Source: Donghicola eburneus
Lineage (GTDB): Bacteria > Pseudomonadota > Alphaproteobacteria > Rhodobacterales > Rhodobacteraceae
Length of the DNA stretch: 64,000 nucleotides
Direction: 5' to 3'
Assembly: GCF_900115865.1 (NCBI RefSeq)
Contig: NZ_FOXY01000010.1
Span: forward strand, 1 to 64,000
Position 1 is the stretch's first letter. Each line of letters begins with the position of its first letter. The position numbers were made by a program, and so were the translations under genes. Below, piece after piece: positions 43,597 through 52,315 of the stretch. The notes beneath the pieces were generated by a model that saw only the letters and a list, made by a program, of their open reading frames with translations, did not search any database and had not been told where the DNA came from.

Positions 43597-43767
43597 ATGA
43601 ACGTTTCATCTGCCAGCAGCGCCATGGCGGCGCAGGTCGCCCCGGCGGCCAATTCAGGGGCTCAAGCCGCCCCCGAAGCCAAGGCGCCAGCCCCCGCGAC
43701 AGACACCGTGTCCCTGTCGCCCCAAGCCAAGGCGCACCTTGCCGCGCAAAAGTCCTGCGGCTGCTGA
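43597..43767 (+). CDS. Micro-protein with TDTVSLSPQAKA motif and CGC end (paralogue 2)
   Basis: A 56-aa Ala-rich protein, GAGGGAG before the ATG. After a low-complexity stretch (APEAKAPAPAT) comes TDTVSLSPQAKAHLAAQKS and the C-terminal CGC. It shares the SLSP motif with the 59-aa protein 111 bases upstream, and both end before a shared strong terminator. The two terminal cysteines could bind metal or form a disulfide. No family recognised. Confidence 0.6.
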   Translation: MNVSSASSAMAAQVAPAANSGAQAAPEAKAPAPATDTVSLSPQAKAHLAAQKSCGC

Positions 43768-43780
43768 TCAACCAAACGGA

Positions 43781-43806
43781 AAAGGGCGCCCCATGGGGCG
43801 CCCTTT
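43781..43806. terminator. Bidirectional palindromic terminator
   Basis: AAAGGGCGCCCC (43781-43792) and GGGGCGCCCTTT (43795-43806) form a perfect 12-bp stem around AT, with A- and T-tracts on the two sides. It can serve the micro-protein genes and the facing SDR gene. Confidence 0.8.
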
Positions 43807-43823
43807 GCACGTCTTGCCGCCGC

Positions 43824-44582
43824 TTACGCTTGCGGCGGTTGCCCGTTGCTGGCGGACAAACCGCCATCCACGGGCAGGTTCACGCCGTTGACGAACCGCG
43901 CATCATCAGAGGCCAGAAAGGCGATGACGTCCGCGATGTCCTCGGGCTCGGCGGGGCGGCCAAGGGGGATGCGCTCCATGAATTTCTGAATTTTGTCGTC
44001 ATTGCCCAAGATGCCCGTGGTCATCTCGGATTTCGTCAGGGACGGGCAAACGGCATTCACACGCACGCCACTGTTGCGGGCGTCCAAGGCCAGCGCGCGG
44101 GTCAGGTTGGTGACGCCGCCTTTGGCCGCGTTATAGGCAAACATGTTCCAGTCGCCACCGATCCCCGACACAGAGCTGGTCATGACCACGTTGCCCTTGG
44201 ACTCTTTCAGCGCGGACCACGCAGCCTTGGTGACCAGATAGGCGCTGGTCAGATCGGTCTCGATGACGTTGTGCCAGTCATCGGGGGTGACATCGTCGAT
44301 GCTGCCCGTGACAGCGGTGCCCGCGTTGTTCACCAACACGTCGATCTGGCCATAAGCGTCGAGCGCGCCTTGGGCGATCTTGTCCGCGCCCTCTTGCTGA
44401 CTGACATCGGCCACGACGACCGTGCTGTTCGGGATATCCTTGGCCACGTCCTTCAGCTTGTCCTCGCTGCGGGACACAAGCACGACATTCGCGCCTTCGC
44501 GGCCAAAGCGGCGGGCGGTTGCCGCGCCGATCCCCGAAGAGGCGCCGGTCACGATGACGGTTTTTCCGGTAAAGCGGGTCAT
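43824..44582 (-). CDS. Short-chain dehydrogenase/reductase
   Basis: A 252-aa classical SDR. TGASSGIGAATARRFG is the cofactor motif (TGxxxGxG), VLVNNAGTAVTG the NNAG motif, SSVSGIGG carries the catalytic Ser, and FAYNAAKGGV the Tyr/Lys dyad (YxxxK). PVDGG closes the fold (GVNLPVDGGLSASN). The substrate is unknown. The ATG at 44582 has CAGGAGATTACC upstream and is preferred to 44606. It faces the micro-protein genes. Confidence 0.9.
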   Translation of the reverse strand: MTRFTGKTVIVTGASSGIGAATARRFGREGANVVLVSRSEDKLKDVAKDIPNSTVVVADVSQQEGADKIAQGALDAYGQIDVLVNNAGTAVTGSIDDVTPDDWHNVIETDLTSAYLVTKAAWSALKESKGNVVMTSSVSGIGGDWNMFAYNAAKGGVTNLTRALALDARNSGVRVNAVCPSLTKSEMTTGILGNDDKIQKFMERIPLGRPAEPEDIADVIAFLASDDARFVNGVNLPVDGGLSASNGQPPQA

Positions 44583-44698
44583 GGTAATCTCCTGTAAAGT
44601 ATTCAAATTCGAGGCCGCAGCCGCGTCGCTGGCACAACGGGAGATGCGCGGGATCGTTCCAAATCCGGCGCGCGGTCCAAGGTCACGTTGGCGCGAGC

Positions 44699-44712
44699 CA
44701 CGTCATGACGTG
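44699..44712. promoter_or_regulatory. 14-bp palindrome with flanking CCATACG repeats
   Basis: CACGTCATGACGTG is a perfect palindrome, followed by CCATACG-TAAA-CCATACG. It lies in the divergent region between the SDR and YjbQ genes and is a reasonable regulator site; no known regulator matches. Confidence 0.4.
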
Positions 44713-44835
44713 AGCCATACGTAAACCATACGCGAGCTGGCATCCGCTTTGGCCGCTGGATCAAGGGGTTGGGCCGTGACGGGCGGCGCGCAGCAGGGTA
44801 CGCTGCGCAGACCCTAGAAAAGAGCAGAGCGCGCC

Positions 44836-45246
44836 ATGCACACCACCTTTACCATTTCGACCCGCGGTCAGGGCATCTACGAATTCACCCGCGATGTCGC
44901 TGACTGGGTGCGCGGGGACGGGGTTCTGACCCTGTTCATCCGGCACACCTCGGCCAGCTTGCTTATCCAGGAAAATGCCGACCCCGAAGTGAAAGTGGAT
45001 CTGGTCAATTACTTCTCGCGCCTCGTGCCGCCTTCGACCGATCCGGCGATGTCCTATCTGACCCACACCTACGAGGGCCCAGATGATATGCCCGCGCATA
45101 TCAAAGCCTCTATCCTACCGATTTCATTGACGATTCCTGTGATTGGTGGGCGGCTGGCGCTGGGAACATGGCAGGGTATCTACCTGTTTGAACACCGAGA
45201 TCGCCCCCATCACCGCGAAGTCGTTGCAAAATTGATTCAGGGCTAA
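44836..45246 (+). CDS. YjbQ family protein
   Basis: A 136-aa protein with the UPF0047/YjbQ signature: GVLTLFIRHTSASLLIQENADPEV, the segment HTYEGPDDMPAHIKASIL and a C-terminal LGTWQGIYLFEHRDRPH. Family members adopt a trimeric fold with conserved His and Glu; E. coli YjbQ shows secondary thiamine-phosphate-synthase activity, but the physiological role is unsettled. It stands alone upstream of nrdR. Confidence 0.85.
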   Translation: MHTTFTISTRGQGIYEFTRDVADWVRGDGVLTLFIRHTSASLLIQENADPEVKVDLVNYFSRLVPPSTDPAMSYLTHTYEGPDDMPAHIKASILPISLTIPVIGGRLALGTWQGIYLFEHRDRPHHREVVAKLIQG

Positions 45247-45374
45247 GACGAAAGTGCAGGCCGCATATAGGGGGATCAAGAAAGCTCTACCCAAATTGTA
45301 GAGGCAGTCCTATAGTGCCTGTGGATAACTGGGGCGGCGCCCCCAATTCAGCGGTCTGAACAAAGGAAATTGCC

Positions 45375-45851
45375 ATGCGCTGCCCGTTCTGTGGAAGTGT
45401 CGACACTCAGGTCAAGGATTCCCGTCCTGCAGAGGATCACGTGGCGATCCGACGTCGACGTTTCTGCCCGTCGTGCAGTGGTCGATTTACAACCTATGAG
45501 CGTGTTCAACTGCGCGATCTGGTGGTCGTCAAAACCTCTGGCCGCCGCGAGGATTTCGACCGCGACAAGCTGGAACGCTCGATCCGCATCGCGGCCCAAA
45601 AGCGCCCTGTGGAGCCTGAGCGTCTGGATCAGATGATCTCTGGCATCGTGCGCCGTCTCGAAAGCCTTGGCGACACGGACATCCCGTCCAAAATGATCGG
45701 CGAGATCGTGATGGAGGCGTTGGCCCGCATCGACACTGTTGCCTATGTGCGGTTTGCAAGCGTTTACAAGAACTTCCAAGCGGCGGATGACTTTGACAAG
45801 TTTGTCAGCGAGCTGCGCCCGACCGCTCCGGCAGAGCCCACGACAGAGTGA
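45375..45851 (+). CDS. nrdR: Transcriptional repressor NrdR
   Basis: A 158-aa repressor of ribonucleotide reductase genes. The N-terminal zinc ribbon is MRCPFCGS...[19 protein letters not shown] (four cysteines); the ATP-cone domain (residues about 46-136) has [20 protein letters not shown] and [34 protein letters not shown]-type upstream sequence (AAAGGAA) gives a ribosome site. Its stop overlaps the ribD start (GTGA). Confidence 0.95.
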   Translation: MRCPFCGSVDTQVKDSRPAEDHVAIRRRRFCPSCSGRFTTYERVQLRDLVVVKTSGRREDFDRDKLERSIRIAAQKRPVEPERLDQMISGIVRRLESLGDTDIPSKMIGEIVMEALARIDTVAYVRFASVYKNFQAADDFDKFVSELRPTAPAEPTTE

Positions 45852-46951
45852 TCGACAGACATCAAGACCGGCGCTTCATGGCGCTCGCCCTGTCTTTGGG
45901 GCGTCGGGGTATGGGCAATGCGTGGTCCAATCCCGCCGTCGGCTGCGTGCTAGTGCACGGTGCGCGGATCGTCGGTCGTGGCTGGACCCAGCCCGGCGGC
46001 AGGCCACACGCAGAGGTTGTGGCTCTGGCCCAAGCGGGCCCTGAAGCGCGTGGCGCCACCGCTTTTGTCACGCTAGAGCCCTGCGCTCATTTCGGCAAAA
46101 CACCGCCCTGTGCGAACGCCTTGATCGAGGCCGGTGTGGCCCGCGTTGTTATCGCCGCAACCGACACGGACCCGCGCGTTGCAGGGCAGGGCATCGCCAA
46201 GCTTCGGGACGCAGGTATCGCCGTCGAAACCGGCCTTATGGAGGCCGAAGCGCTAGAGGATTTGTCTGGCTTTTTCCTGCGCTTAGCCAAAGGTCGACCC
46301 AGAGTCACCCTCAAGCTTGCCAGCAGTTTTGACGGCCGGATCGCCACGGCTTCGGGCGAAAGCCAATGGATCACGGGGCCTGCGGCGCGCCGACATGTCC
46401 ACGGAATGCGGATGCGCCATGACGCCGTCATGGTCGGTGGCGGCACAGCTCGCGCCGACGATCCGCAATTGACCGTGCGCGACATGGGCGTCAGCCACCA
46501 ACCGACGCGCGTCATCGTCTCGCGCAAGCTGGATTTGCCCCGCGCAGGCCGCATGTGGCAGAGCATCCCCGAGGTCCCAATGATCCTGTGCCACGGGCCA
46601 AACCTGCCCGAGGACACACTGGCGCCTTGGCGTGATCAGGGCGCGGCACTCGTGGAATGCGCGCTGGACGGCCGCCGTGTGGATGTACACAGCGTGCTGC
46701 AAGGCCTTGGCGATCATGGCCTCACGCGCGTCTTTTGCGAGGGTGGCGGTGCGTTTGCGGGCTCACTCCTGCAAGCGGATTTGGTTGATGAACTGGTCGG
46801 GTATACGGCCGGTCTTGCACTGGGGGCCGAGGGGCAACCGGCCATTGGGGCGATGGGGCTTGATGCCTTGGCAGAGGCGCCGCGCTTTGATCTGGTCGAG
46901 ACACGCCCCATCGGGCCAGACGTGCTGCACCGCTGGCTCCGGCGGCGGTGA
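45848..46951 (+). CDS. ribD: Bifunctional pyrimidine deaminase/reductase RibD
   Basis: A 367-aa enzyme for steps two and three of riboflavin synthesis. The deaminase domain (1-145) has the zinc site HAEVVAL and [11 protein letters not shown]. The reductase domain (150-367) has [45 protein letters not shown] and [22 protein letters not shown]. It begins with GTG overlapping the nrdR stop, so the two are coupled. Downstream, the usual ribE neighbour is displaced by three opposite-strand kps genes. Confidence 0.95.
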   Translation: MIDRHQDRRFMALALSLGRRGMGNAWSNPAVGCVLVHGARIVGRGWTQPGGRPHAEVVALAQAGPEARGATAFVTLEPCAHFGKTPPCANALIEAGVARVVIAATDTDPRVAGQGIAKLRDAGIAVETGLMEAEALEDLSGFFLRLAKGRPRVTLKLASSFDGRIATASGESQWITGPAARRHVHGMRMRHDAVMVGGGTARADDPQLTVRDMGVSHQPTRVIVSRKLDLPRAGRMWQSIPEVPMILCHGPNLPEDTLAPWRDQGAALVECALDGRRVDVHSVLQGLGDHGLTRVFCEGGGAFAGSLLQADLVDELVGYTAGLALGAEGQPAIGAMGLDALAEAPRFDLVETRPIGPDVLHRWLRRR

Positions 46952-46952
46952 T

Positions 46953-49022
46953 CTAGCGCCAAAGGTGGGCGTAGCCTGCCAGCAATCCTTGAGCTTTGGA
47001 CAATAAACGCAAGGGCAGGCCAGCCCTTGGACCTTGGCCACTTGCCAGCCGTGCGACGGCCACTTCGACGGGGCAGGGGCGGCCCGTCACCGGATCGAAA
47101 TAACGCGGATAACAGATCAGCGCGCCGTGCACCAACTCTGGCAGGGTCAGTCGCGCGCGGCGGCGTGTGGGGACTGGCCCCAAATCTCGGGTCAGGCCCC
47201 AGCCCGCGTAGAACGGCGCGCCAAGGGTTGTGATGGGCACCCCGCGCAGCAGCGCCTCGAACCCGAGGGTCGAGGTCATGGTCCAGACCTGATCGACCTG
47301 CGCCAGCAGGGCCGCAGGGTCCGTTCCGCGCACCACCAGATCGGCCAGTTCTGCCATATGATCCTCGGGGATGGCACCGGTGCGCAGGCCGGCTTCGACA
47401 TCGGGGTGGGGCTTGAACAAGATCGTCGCGTCCGGGTTTTCGATCCGCGTCCGTTGCAACAGGGCCAAGTTGGTCTTCTCTATCCCGGCGCCGAGCCGGA
47501 TGGACGCGTCATCCTCGACTTGGCCAGGCACCAGAATGAGCGGCCGTGCGGGCAGCTCGGGGAGGTTCCCTTCCAAATTGTACTTGCTGATATTTTGCGC
47601 GATCAGCGTCTCGATCAGCCGTTCGGCGCGGTCGATCTGATCTCGCCGCAGGCCCGTCGAGTTGTTGAGGATCGTCTCCAGATCGCTTTTGCGGGTGGGA
47701 TCATAGTAAATCCCGCGCCTGTCAGTCACCAGCGATAGCGGCGGCACCAGTTCTGCACCAAGCCCACGGGACCGCAGGAACCCGTCCTCGACCCGCGTAA
47801 CTTCCCAATCGGGCTCGGTTTTCCCCGCCCACGCCATCCATTCGCGGCCCGTTTCGGCGCTGAGTTCTACGGCCTTTTCCGGATCATCGGCAAAGCGAAT
47901 GCCCGCCCCGTGCCCGTAGAATTTGGCCAGCGTGCCGCGTTTCCACAGCCGCATCCCCGAGGCGACCCACCCCATCCGATCCTCGCGCCATGCGCGGGTC
48001 TCTGCCTCGAGCGTGTCGAGCACGCGTTCGAGTGGGCAAAGCTGGTCTGTGTAGGGGTCGTACCAAGTGGGGTACAGGATCATCGCGGCCGCAAAGAGCT
48101 GTGCCGGGGTCAGGCGGCGTTGACGCCGCGCAAGCGGCACGCGGTCTTCGCTCAGGTCCCAACCCGCGTAAAAGGGCTGGCCGTAGACATGGGGGCGGTG
48201 CCCTGCAAGGATCGCCTCGAACCCCAGTTGGGACGAGACGGTATAGACCGCTGTCGCGCCCTCTAGCAGGTGCCACGGACTGATGGCATCGTCGCACAGG
48301 GACACGCGGTCGTTGCAGTCGTCTGGCCCGTACATGCCGCTACGGTGGCCTTCGGCGGTTTCGGGGTGTGTGCGGATGACGATGCGCTGGCCGGGGTTTT
48401 CCTCGATCGCATCCCATAGCATTTCCAGAAACCGGTTCCGATCCCCGTTCGAGGCGCGCAAAGAGGCATCGCCAGCCACTTGGTCCACCACCAGAACGTA
48501 ACCCGCTGCGGGACCCTGAACGGTCGGATCATAAGCGTTGTACTTGGACAGGTGCAGCGCCCGCATCCGTGCCATACAGGCCTTGGCTCGGTCCAGAAGC
48601 GCTGTGTTGTCCAGCGGCTCATGCTTCAGGATCCGCTCCAAGGCCGAGGGCTGTGCAGGATCAAAGTGCAGGCCCTCTGTATCAATCAGCAATCCAAGCG
48701 GCGGATCCCCTGCGCGGCCCGGCTGAACCGAACGTAGGAACGCATCCTCCAGATGGATTTCTTCAGCACCCGTGCGAGCACACATGCGCGCGCCACGCTC
48801 TGCCGTGTGACCAGCCCCCCACGTCAGCACCGCATCCTGCGGCGACGGCCAGCCCAAACGTGGCGCATAGCCCGCGAGCGTCAGGATGCGCTTGATCCGC
48901 GCATCGGTCAGAAGGGTTAGGCTGGATGCAAAACACCGCCGAGAGGTGTTGCCCCCGGCGGTGCTATGGATGCTGGACTCGTCCAAGAACTTAGCCGCCG
49001 AGACCGGAGGCCGCTCCTGCAA
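46953..49022 (-). CDS. kpsC: Capsular polysaccharide export protein KpsC (beta-Kdo transferase type)
   Basis: About 689 aa with two homologous halves, as in KpsC: each half has a DGFLRS-type motif (LEDAFLRSVQPGRAGDPPLG; VEDGFLRSRGLGAELVPPLS), a TEG/DRRGIYYDPT segment, SKYN, an IVIRTHPE or ILFKPHPD motif and a SQLGFEAI/STLGFEAL motif with PFYAGWDL/PFYAGWGL. KpsC builds the Kdo linker on phosphatidylglycerol for ABC-exported capsules. No ATG fits; TTG at 49022 (31-bp overlap with the export gene) or TTG at 48986 are possible starts. Third gene of the kpsS-export-kpsC unit. Confidence 0.85.
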   Translation of the reverse strand: MQERPPVSAAKFLDESSIHSTAGGNTSRRCFASSLTLLTDARIKRILTLAGYAPRLGWPSPQDAVLTWGAGHTAERGARMCARTGAEEIHLEDAFLRSVQPGRAGDPPLGLLIDTEGLHFDPAQPSALERILKHEPLDNTALLDRAKACMARMRALHLSKYNAYDPTVQGPAAGYVLVVDQVAGDASLRASNGDRNRFLEMLWDAIEENPGQRIVIRTHPETAEGHRSGMYGPDDCNDRVSLCDDAISPWHLLEGATAVYTVSSQLGFEAILAGHRPHVYGQPFYAGWDLSEDRVPLARRQRRLTPAQLFAAAMILYPTWYDPYTDQLCPLERVLDTLEAETRAWREDRMGWVASGMRLWKRGTLAKFYGHGAGIRFADDPEKAVELSAETGREWMAWAGKTEPDWEVTRVEDGFLRSRGLGAELVPPLSLVTDRRGIYYDPTRKSDLETILNNSTGLRRDQIDRAERLIETLIAQNISKYNLEGNLPELPARPLILVPGQVEDDASIRLGAGIEKTNLALLQRTRIENPDATILFKPHPDVEAGLRTGAIPEDHMAELADLVVRGTDPAALLAQVDQVWTMTSTLGFEALLRGVPITTLGAPFYAGWGLTRDLGPVPTRRRARLTLPELVHGALICYPRYFDPVTGRPCPVEVAVARLASGQGPRAGLPLRLLSKAQGLLAGYAHLWR

Positions 49023-50133
49023 GAGAGTTCACAGAGTTCAGACCGCCAAGCAGGGCGCTGATGGTTTTGTTCCAACGCACGAACGGCGCTTCGGTCACGT
49101 ACAGGGTGTCCTCGTCGCGGATCGCAAAGTCGCGGGCTTCAAACATGCCTGTGGGTTCGGTCAGGTTGAGCACGTAGACAAGGCGCTGGTCGCCGACCAG
49201 ATCGTCACGGCCGAGAACCATATTTGCGATCTCAGCGGGCTCGTTGCGGAAGACGAAAACGCCTGTCGGGTCGGCCGCGTTGGTTTGCAGGCCCCCCACA
49301 GTCGCTATCGCCTCGATCGCCGAGATGGTCTGGCTTTCGAACGGCACTCGGGTCTGGTTGCCCGTCGCGCCAAGCGAGGTAAAGCTGCGGGTGTCTTGCT
49401 CGACCAGAACGCGGTCGCCATTGCGCAGGGCAATATCAAGGCGAGTATCGTCAAAGATGTCTTGGAACCAGACTTCGCCTTGCTGGTTGCCGCGTACGAC
49501 TGTGATCTGGGCAATTTCAGGCTCGATCGTGATACCGCCTGCGCGGGCCAGCATGCCCGACAGAGTGCGGCTCGGGCGTTCGATCGGGTATAGACCCTGA
49601 CCCCCGACTGATCCGATTACGGAAACAGCGGCGCCATCACCGGCAAGACGGCGAACCTCGACCTGCGGGTCAGGGGTCTGCTCTTCGAGCTGGTTTGTAA
49701 TGATTCGGCGGATCGCTTCGGGGGTGTTGCCCGCTGCTTTGATCCGGCCCGCATAGGGCACGAAAATGAAACCTGCGCCATCAACCTGCACTTCTTGCAG
49801 GGTGGTCGCGTTGCCTTCGGCACCGGACAGCAGACCGTCATCTACGTTTTCCCAGACCGTCAGGCCCAGCGTATCACCGGGGCGGATCGTATCAGATCCG
49901 ACGACGCCGGCATTGATGAATTCATCAGAAAAACCGAGGGCAGGGGTGACAGATGTGGCTCTTGTCACTCGGGAGTTCACGCTCACGACAAAGGCATCGC
50001 CGCTCCGCATGACAGAGCCTTCGAAAATCTCGTTTTTAGAGGGGCCGGAGCGGGGCAAGCCGCACGAGGCCACACTGAGTGTTACTGCGGCCAACAAGAC
50101 CCCACGCAACAGACGCGACGTTGTATTCTTCAC
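48991..50133 (-). CDS. Outer-membrane polysaccharide export lipoprotein (KpsD/Wza-like)
   Basis: A 380-aa protein with a lipobox SVASC (Cys24) after a signal peptide. A polysaccharide-export domain follows (DTIRPGDTLGLTVWEN; VDGAGFIFVPYAGRIKAAGNTPEAI), then two SLBB repeats (VSVIGSVGGQGLYPI; VFVFRNEPAEI region). It forms the outer-membrane channel for a capsule or exopolysaccharide. It lies between kpsS (94-base gap) and kpsC (overlap). An inner-membrane partner (KpsE/M/T) is not in the window. Confidence 0.85.
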   Translation of the reverse strand: MKNTTSRLLRGVLLAAVTLSVASCGLPRSGPSKNEIFEGSVMRSGDAFVVSVNSRVTRATSVTPALGFSDEFINAGVVGSDTIRPGDTLGLTVWENVDDGLLSGAEGNATTLQEVQVDGAGFIFVPYAGRIKAAGNTPEAIRRIITNQLEEQTPDPQVEVRRLAGDGAAVSVIGSVGGQGLYPIERPSRTLSGMLARAGGITIEPEIAQITVVRGNQQGEVWFQDIFDDTRLDIALRNGDRVLVEQDTRSFTSLGATGNQTRVPFESQTISAIEAIATVGGLQTNAADPTGVFVFRNEPAEIANMVLGRDDLVGDQRLVYVLNLTEPTGMFEARDFAIRDEDTLYVTEAPFVRWNKTISALLGGLNSVNSLAGAASGLGG

Positions 50134-50226
50134 TGCTCAGGTCTCCTCGACCTATGATTTTTGCCTTGTTTTTTGAAGAAGCTAGCGGAAAAGCAATCAA
50201 AAAGCCAGCATTTCGGTCGTCAACAG

Positions 50227-51519
50227 TTATTGCACGATGCGAAGATGTTGCCGAGGTGCCGCGGTCCCGTGCAGAAGCGCATCATAAGGGTCATCGGCCA
50301 TCAGCATCATATCAACGACCTGCCGCAGCACCTGTCTGCGCCCTTGGGCCGAATAAAAGCCGCCGCCCACCTGAGAAGTCTCAAGGAGATAGCGACGATA
50401 ATCTTTGTAAGCCCGAAGATCAGGTCGCGACGGCTGCGCATAGAATTCCGGCAGGGGCTGGGTGCTGACGAATTCAGGCTTGTCATAGACCGCACGGCCA
50501 AAGACCCGCAGCGCCATACCGCGCCATAACACCTGCTGCGCAGCGGTTGAATTAACAGTCACTGCGCTGCGCGCATCATTCAAAAGCGCGGCGAGTTTGC
50601 CCCCGCGCAGATAGTGGACACGTCCTTCGACCCCGAGCTTGCGGGCCAAGTCGCGGATGTCCGCGCGGATCGGAACGCGCCCATCCTCGAGCGGGTGGGC
50701 CTTGAACACCAGATGATGATGCTGAGGGGCGCCCTTGGCGAACCCGTCAATCACCGTCTCTAGAAATTCGCGCATGGACCCAAACGAAGAGTGCGCCTGA
50801 AAGCTGCTGTCATGGGCCAACTGCAAGAGCACCACATGGTAGGGAAAGCCGCCGCGGCGCACGCGGGCTGTGGCCAGCACACGCTCCAACCATTGCGCAG
50901 GCATCAACAATAACCGGCGCAGATACAGGCGGAACTCTTCGGCCACGGGGATGTCGCGGTGGGCACGGAAGTTCCTGTAGTCGCCATTCCAAAACATCAC
51001 ATACCAATGGTAAAGCGCCCCATAGAAAACGTGCTGACGCATGTCGCCCCATTTCGCGGGGGGAAGGGGGGCATCCTGATCTATGCCCGCCAAAGCCTCG
51101 CGCATTTCGGGAACGGTCATCTCCATCAGGCGCGAATTGCCGTTGCTGCCCCCGCGCTCGTACGTGATCCAGTAGGGGCGCATGTACCCCTCTTCGAATA
51201 CGTGAACGGTCAGGCCTTCGTCCTTGGCAATCTCGATTGCGTTGGCATGGATCGACCGGACATCGCCATAGAGCACGATGTCGGTGACCTTTCTCTCGGC
51301 GATCAAGGTACGAAAGAATGCGGGCCACGCGTCCTGTGGCTGGTTAAAGGCGATGTAAGTCGATTTATCCCGCCAGAACGCGGCATCGCCCGCGTTAAAG
51401 CCAACGCGCAAAACGTTTCCGCCTGCGTGGCACAACATCTCTGCCAGACGGGCAAAGAATGGCCCGTGGGGTCCCTGTAGAAACAGGAAAGTGCGGTCAG
51501 AGTTTGTAATTTGGGTCAT
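50227..51519 (-). CDS. kpsS: Capsular polysaccharide export protein KpsS
   Basis: A 430-aa protein of the KpsS beta-Kdo transferase type: RTFLFLQGPHGPFFARLAEM at the start, VLYGDVRSIHANAIEIAKDEGL, VFEEGYMRPYWITYERGGSNG and LVFKAHPLEDGR, HYLRGGKLAALLNDARSAVTVNSTAAQQVLWRG are characteristic. It adds the first Kdo to the lipid acceptor before KpsC extends it. First gene of the unit, divergent from ribE with a 131-base gap. It has no close SD motif that I can support. Confidence 0.85.
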   Translation of the reverse strand: MTQITNSDRTFLFLQGPHGPFFARLAEMLCHAGGNVLRVGFNAGDAAFWRDKSTYIAFNQPQDAWPAFFRTLIAERKVTDIVLYGDVRSIHANAIEIAKDEGLTVHVFEEGYMRPYWITYERGGSNGNSRLMEMTVPEMREALAGIDQDAPLPPAKWGDMRQHVFYGALYHWYVMFWNGDYRNFRAHRDIPVAEEFRLYLRRLLLMPAQWLERVLATARVRRGGFPYHVVLLQLAHDSSFQAHSSFGSMREFLETVIDGFAKGAPQHHHLVFKAHPLEDGRVPIRADIRDLARKLGVEGRVHYLRGGKLAALLNDARSAVTVNSTAAQQVLWRGMALRVFGRAVYDKPEFVSTQPLPEFYAQPSRPDLRAYKDYRRYLLETSQVGGGFYSAQGRRQVLRQVVDMMLMADDPYDALLHGTAAPRQHLRIVQ

Positions 51520-51650
51520 TTACTCAATAACGTACAGTATTCAGTCCTTTCTATGGGACCGCGTTGGCAAAAATAAGCAGAAACTCTGACACACGCTTGA
51601 GAAAAGGCGGTTAAACCGCTACCTCCGCCTAGAAACTACGGAGGTTTTTC

Positions 51651-52238
51651 ATGTTCACAGGCATTATTACCGACATGGGCCGCATCGCAGAGCTCGAGCA
51701 GGGCGACAGCCTACGCGCGCGAATCGAGACGGTGTACGACATGGACACTGTGGATTTGGGCGCCTCGATCGCATGCGATGGCTGCTGCCTAACCGTGGTA
51801 GAGATGGGGCCAAACTGGTTCGACGTTGAGATCAGCGCCGAAAGCATCTCGAAAACCAACATCGGTGAATGGGCCGTCGATAAACGCGTGAACCTAGAGC
51901 GCGCGCTCAAGGTGGGCGACGAGCTGGGGGGGCACATCGTGTCTGGCCACGTGGACGGCGTCGCCGAAGTGGTCAAGATCGAAGAGGATGGCGGCAGCAC
52001 CCGTGTCACTCTGCGCGCCCCCGAAACGCTGGCCAAATACATTGCGCCCAAAGGATCGGTCGCGCTGAACGGCACCTCGCTGACCGTAAACGAGGTGAAC
52101 GGCTGCGATTTCGGTATCAACTTTATCCCGCACACCAAGCAGGTAACGACGTGGGGCGGTGTGTTCGTCGGACAGCAGATCAATCTCGAGATCGACACGC
52201 TGGCCCGCTACGTGGCGCGCCTGCGCGAGTGGGAATAA
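51651..52238 (+). CDS. ribE: Riboflavin synthase, alpha chain
   Basis: A 195-aa enzyme with two lumazine-binding barrels: MFTGIITDMGRIAEL...ASIACDGCCLTVV and LERALKVGDELGGHIVSGHVDGVAEV...SVALNGTSLTVNEV. It dismutates two 6,7-dimethyl-8-ribityllumazines to riboflavin. TACGGAGG precedes the ATG. No FMN riboswitch motif is visible in the 131-base leader. Separated from ribD by kps genes and from ribB by two accessory genes. Confidence 0.95.
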   Translation: MFTGIITDMGRIAELEQGDSLRARIETVYDMDTVDLGASIACDGCCLTVVEMGPNWFDVEISAESISKTNIGEWAVDKRVNLERALKVGDELGGHIVSGHVDGVAEVVKIEEDGGSTRVTLRAPETLAKYIAPKGSVALNGTSLTVNEVNGCDFGINFIPHTKQVTTWGGVFVGQQINLEIDTLARYVARLREWE

Positions 52239-52315
52239 CACCTGCACATATTCATATCCTGTATTGTGATGTGACAGGTTTGCGCTAGGGTTCTTTCCGA
52301 ACAGGGAGGAATACC

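Noticed and set aside
51520-51650. Possible FMN riboswitch upstream of ribE
   Set aside because: The conserved RFN-element blocks are not present in this 131-base leader.
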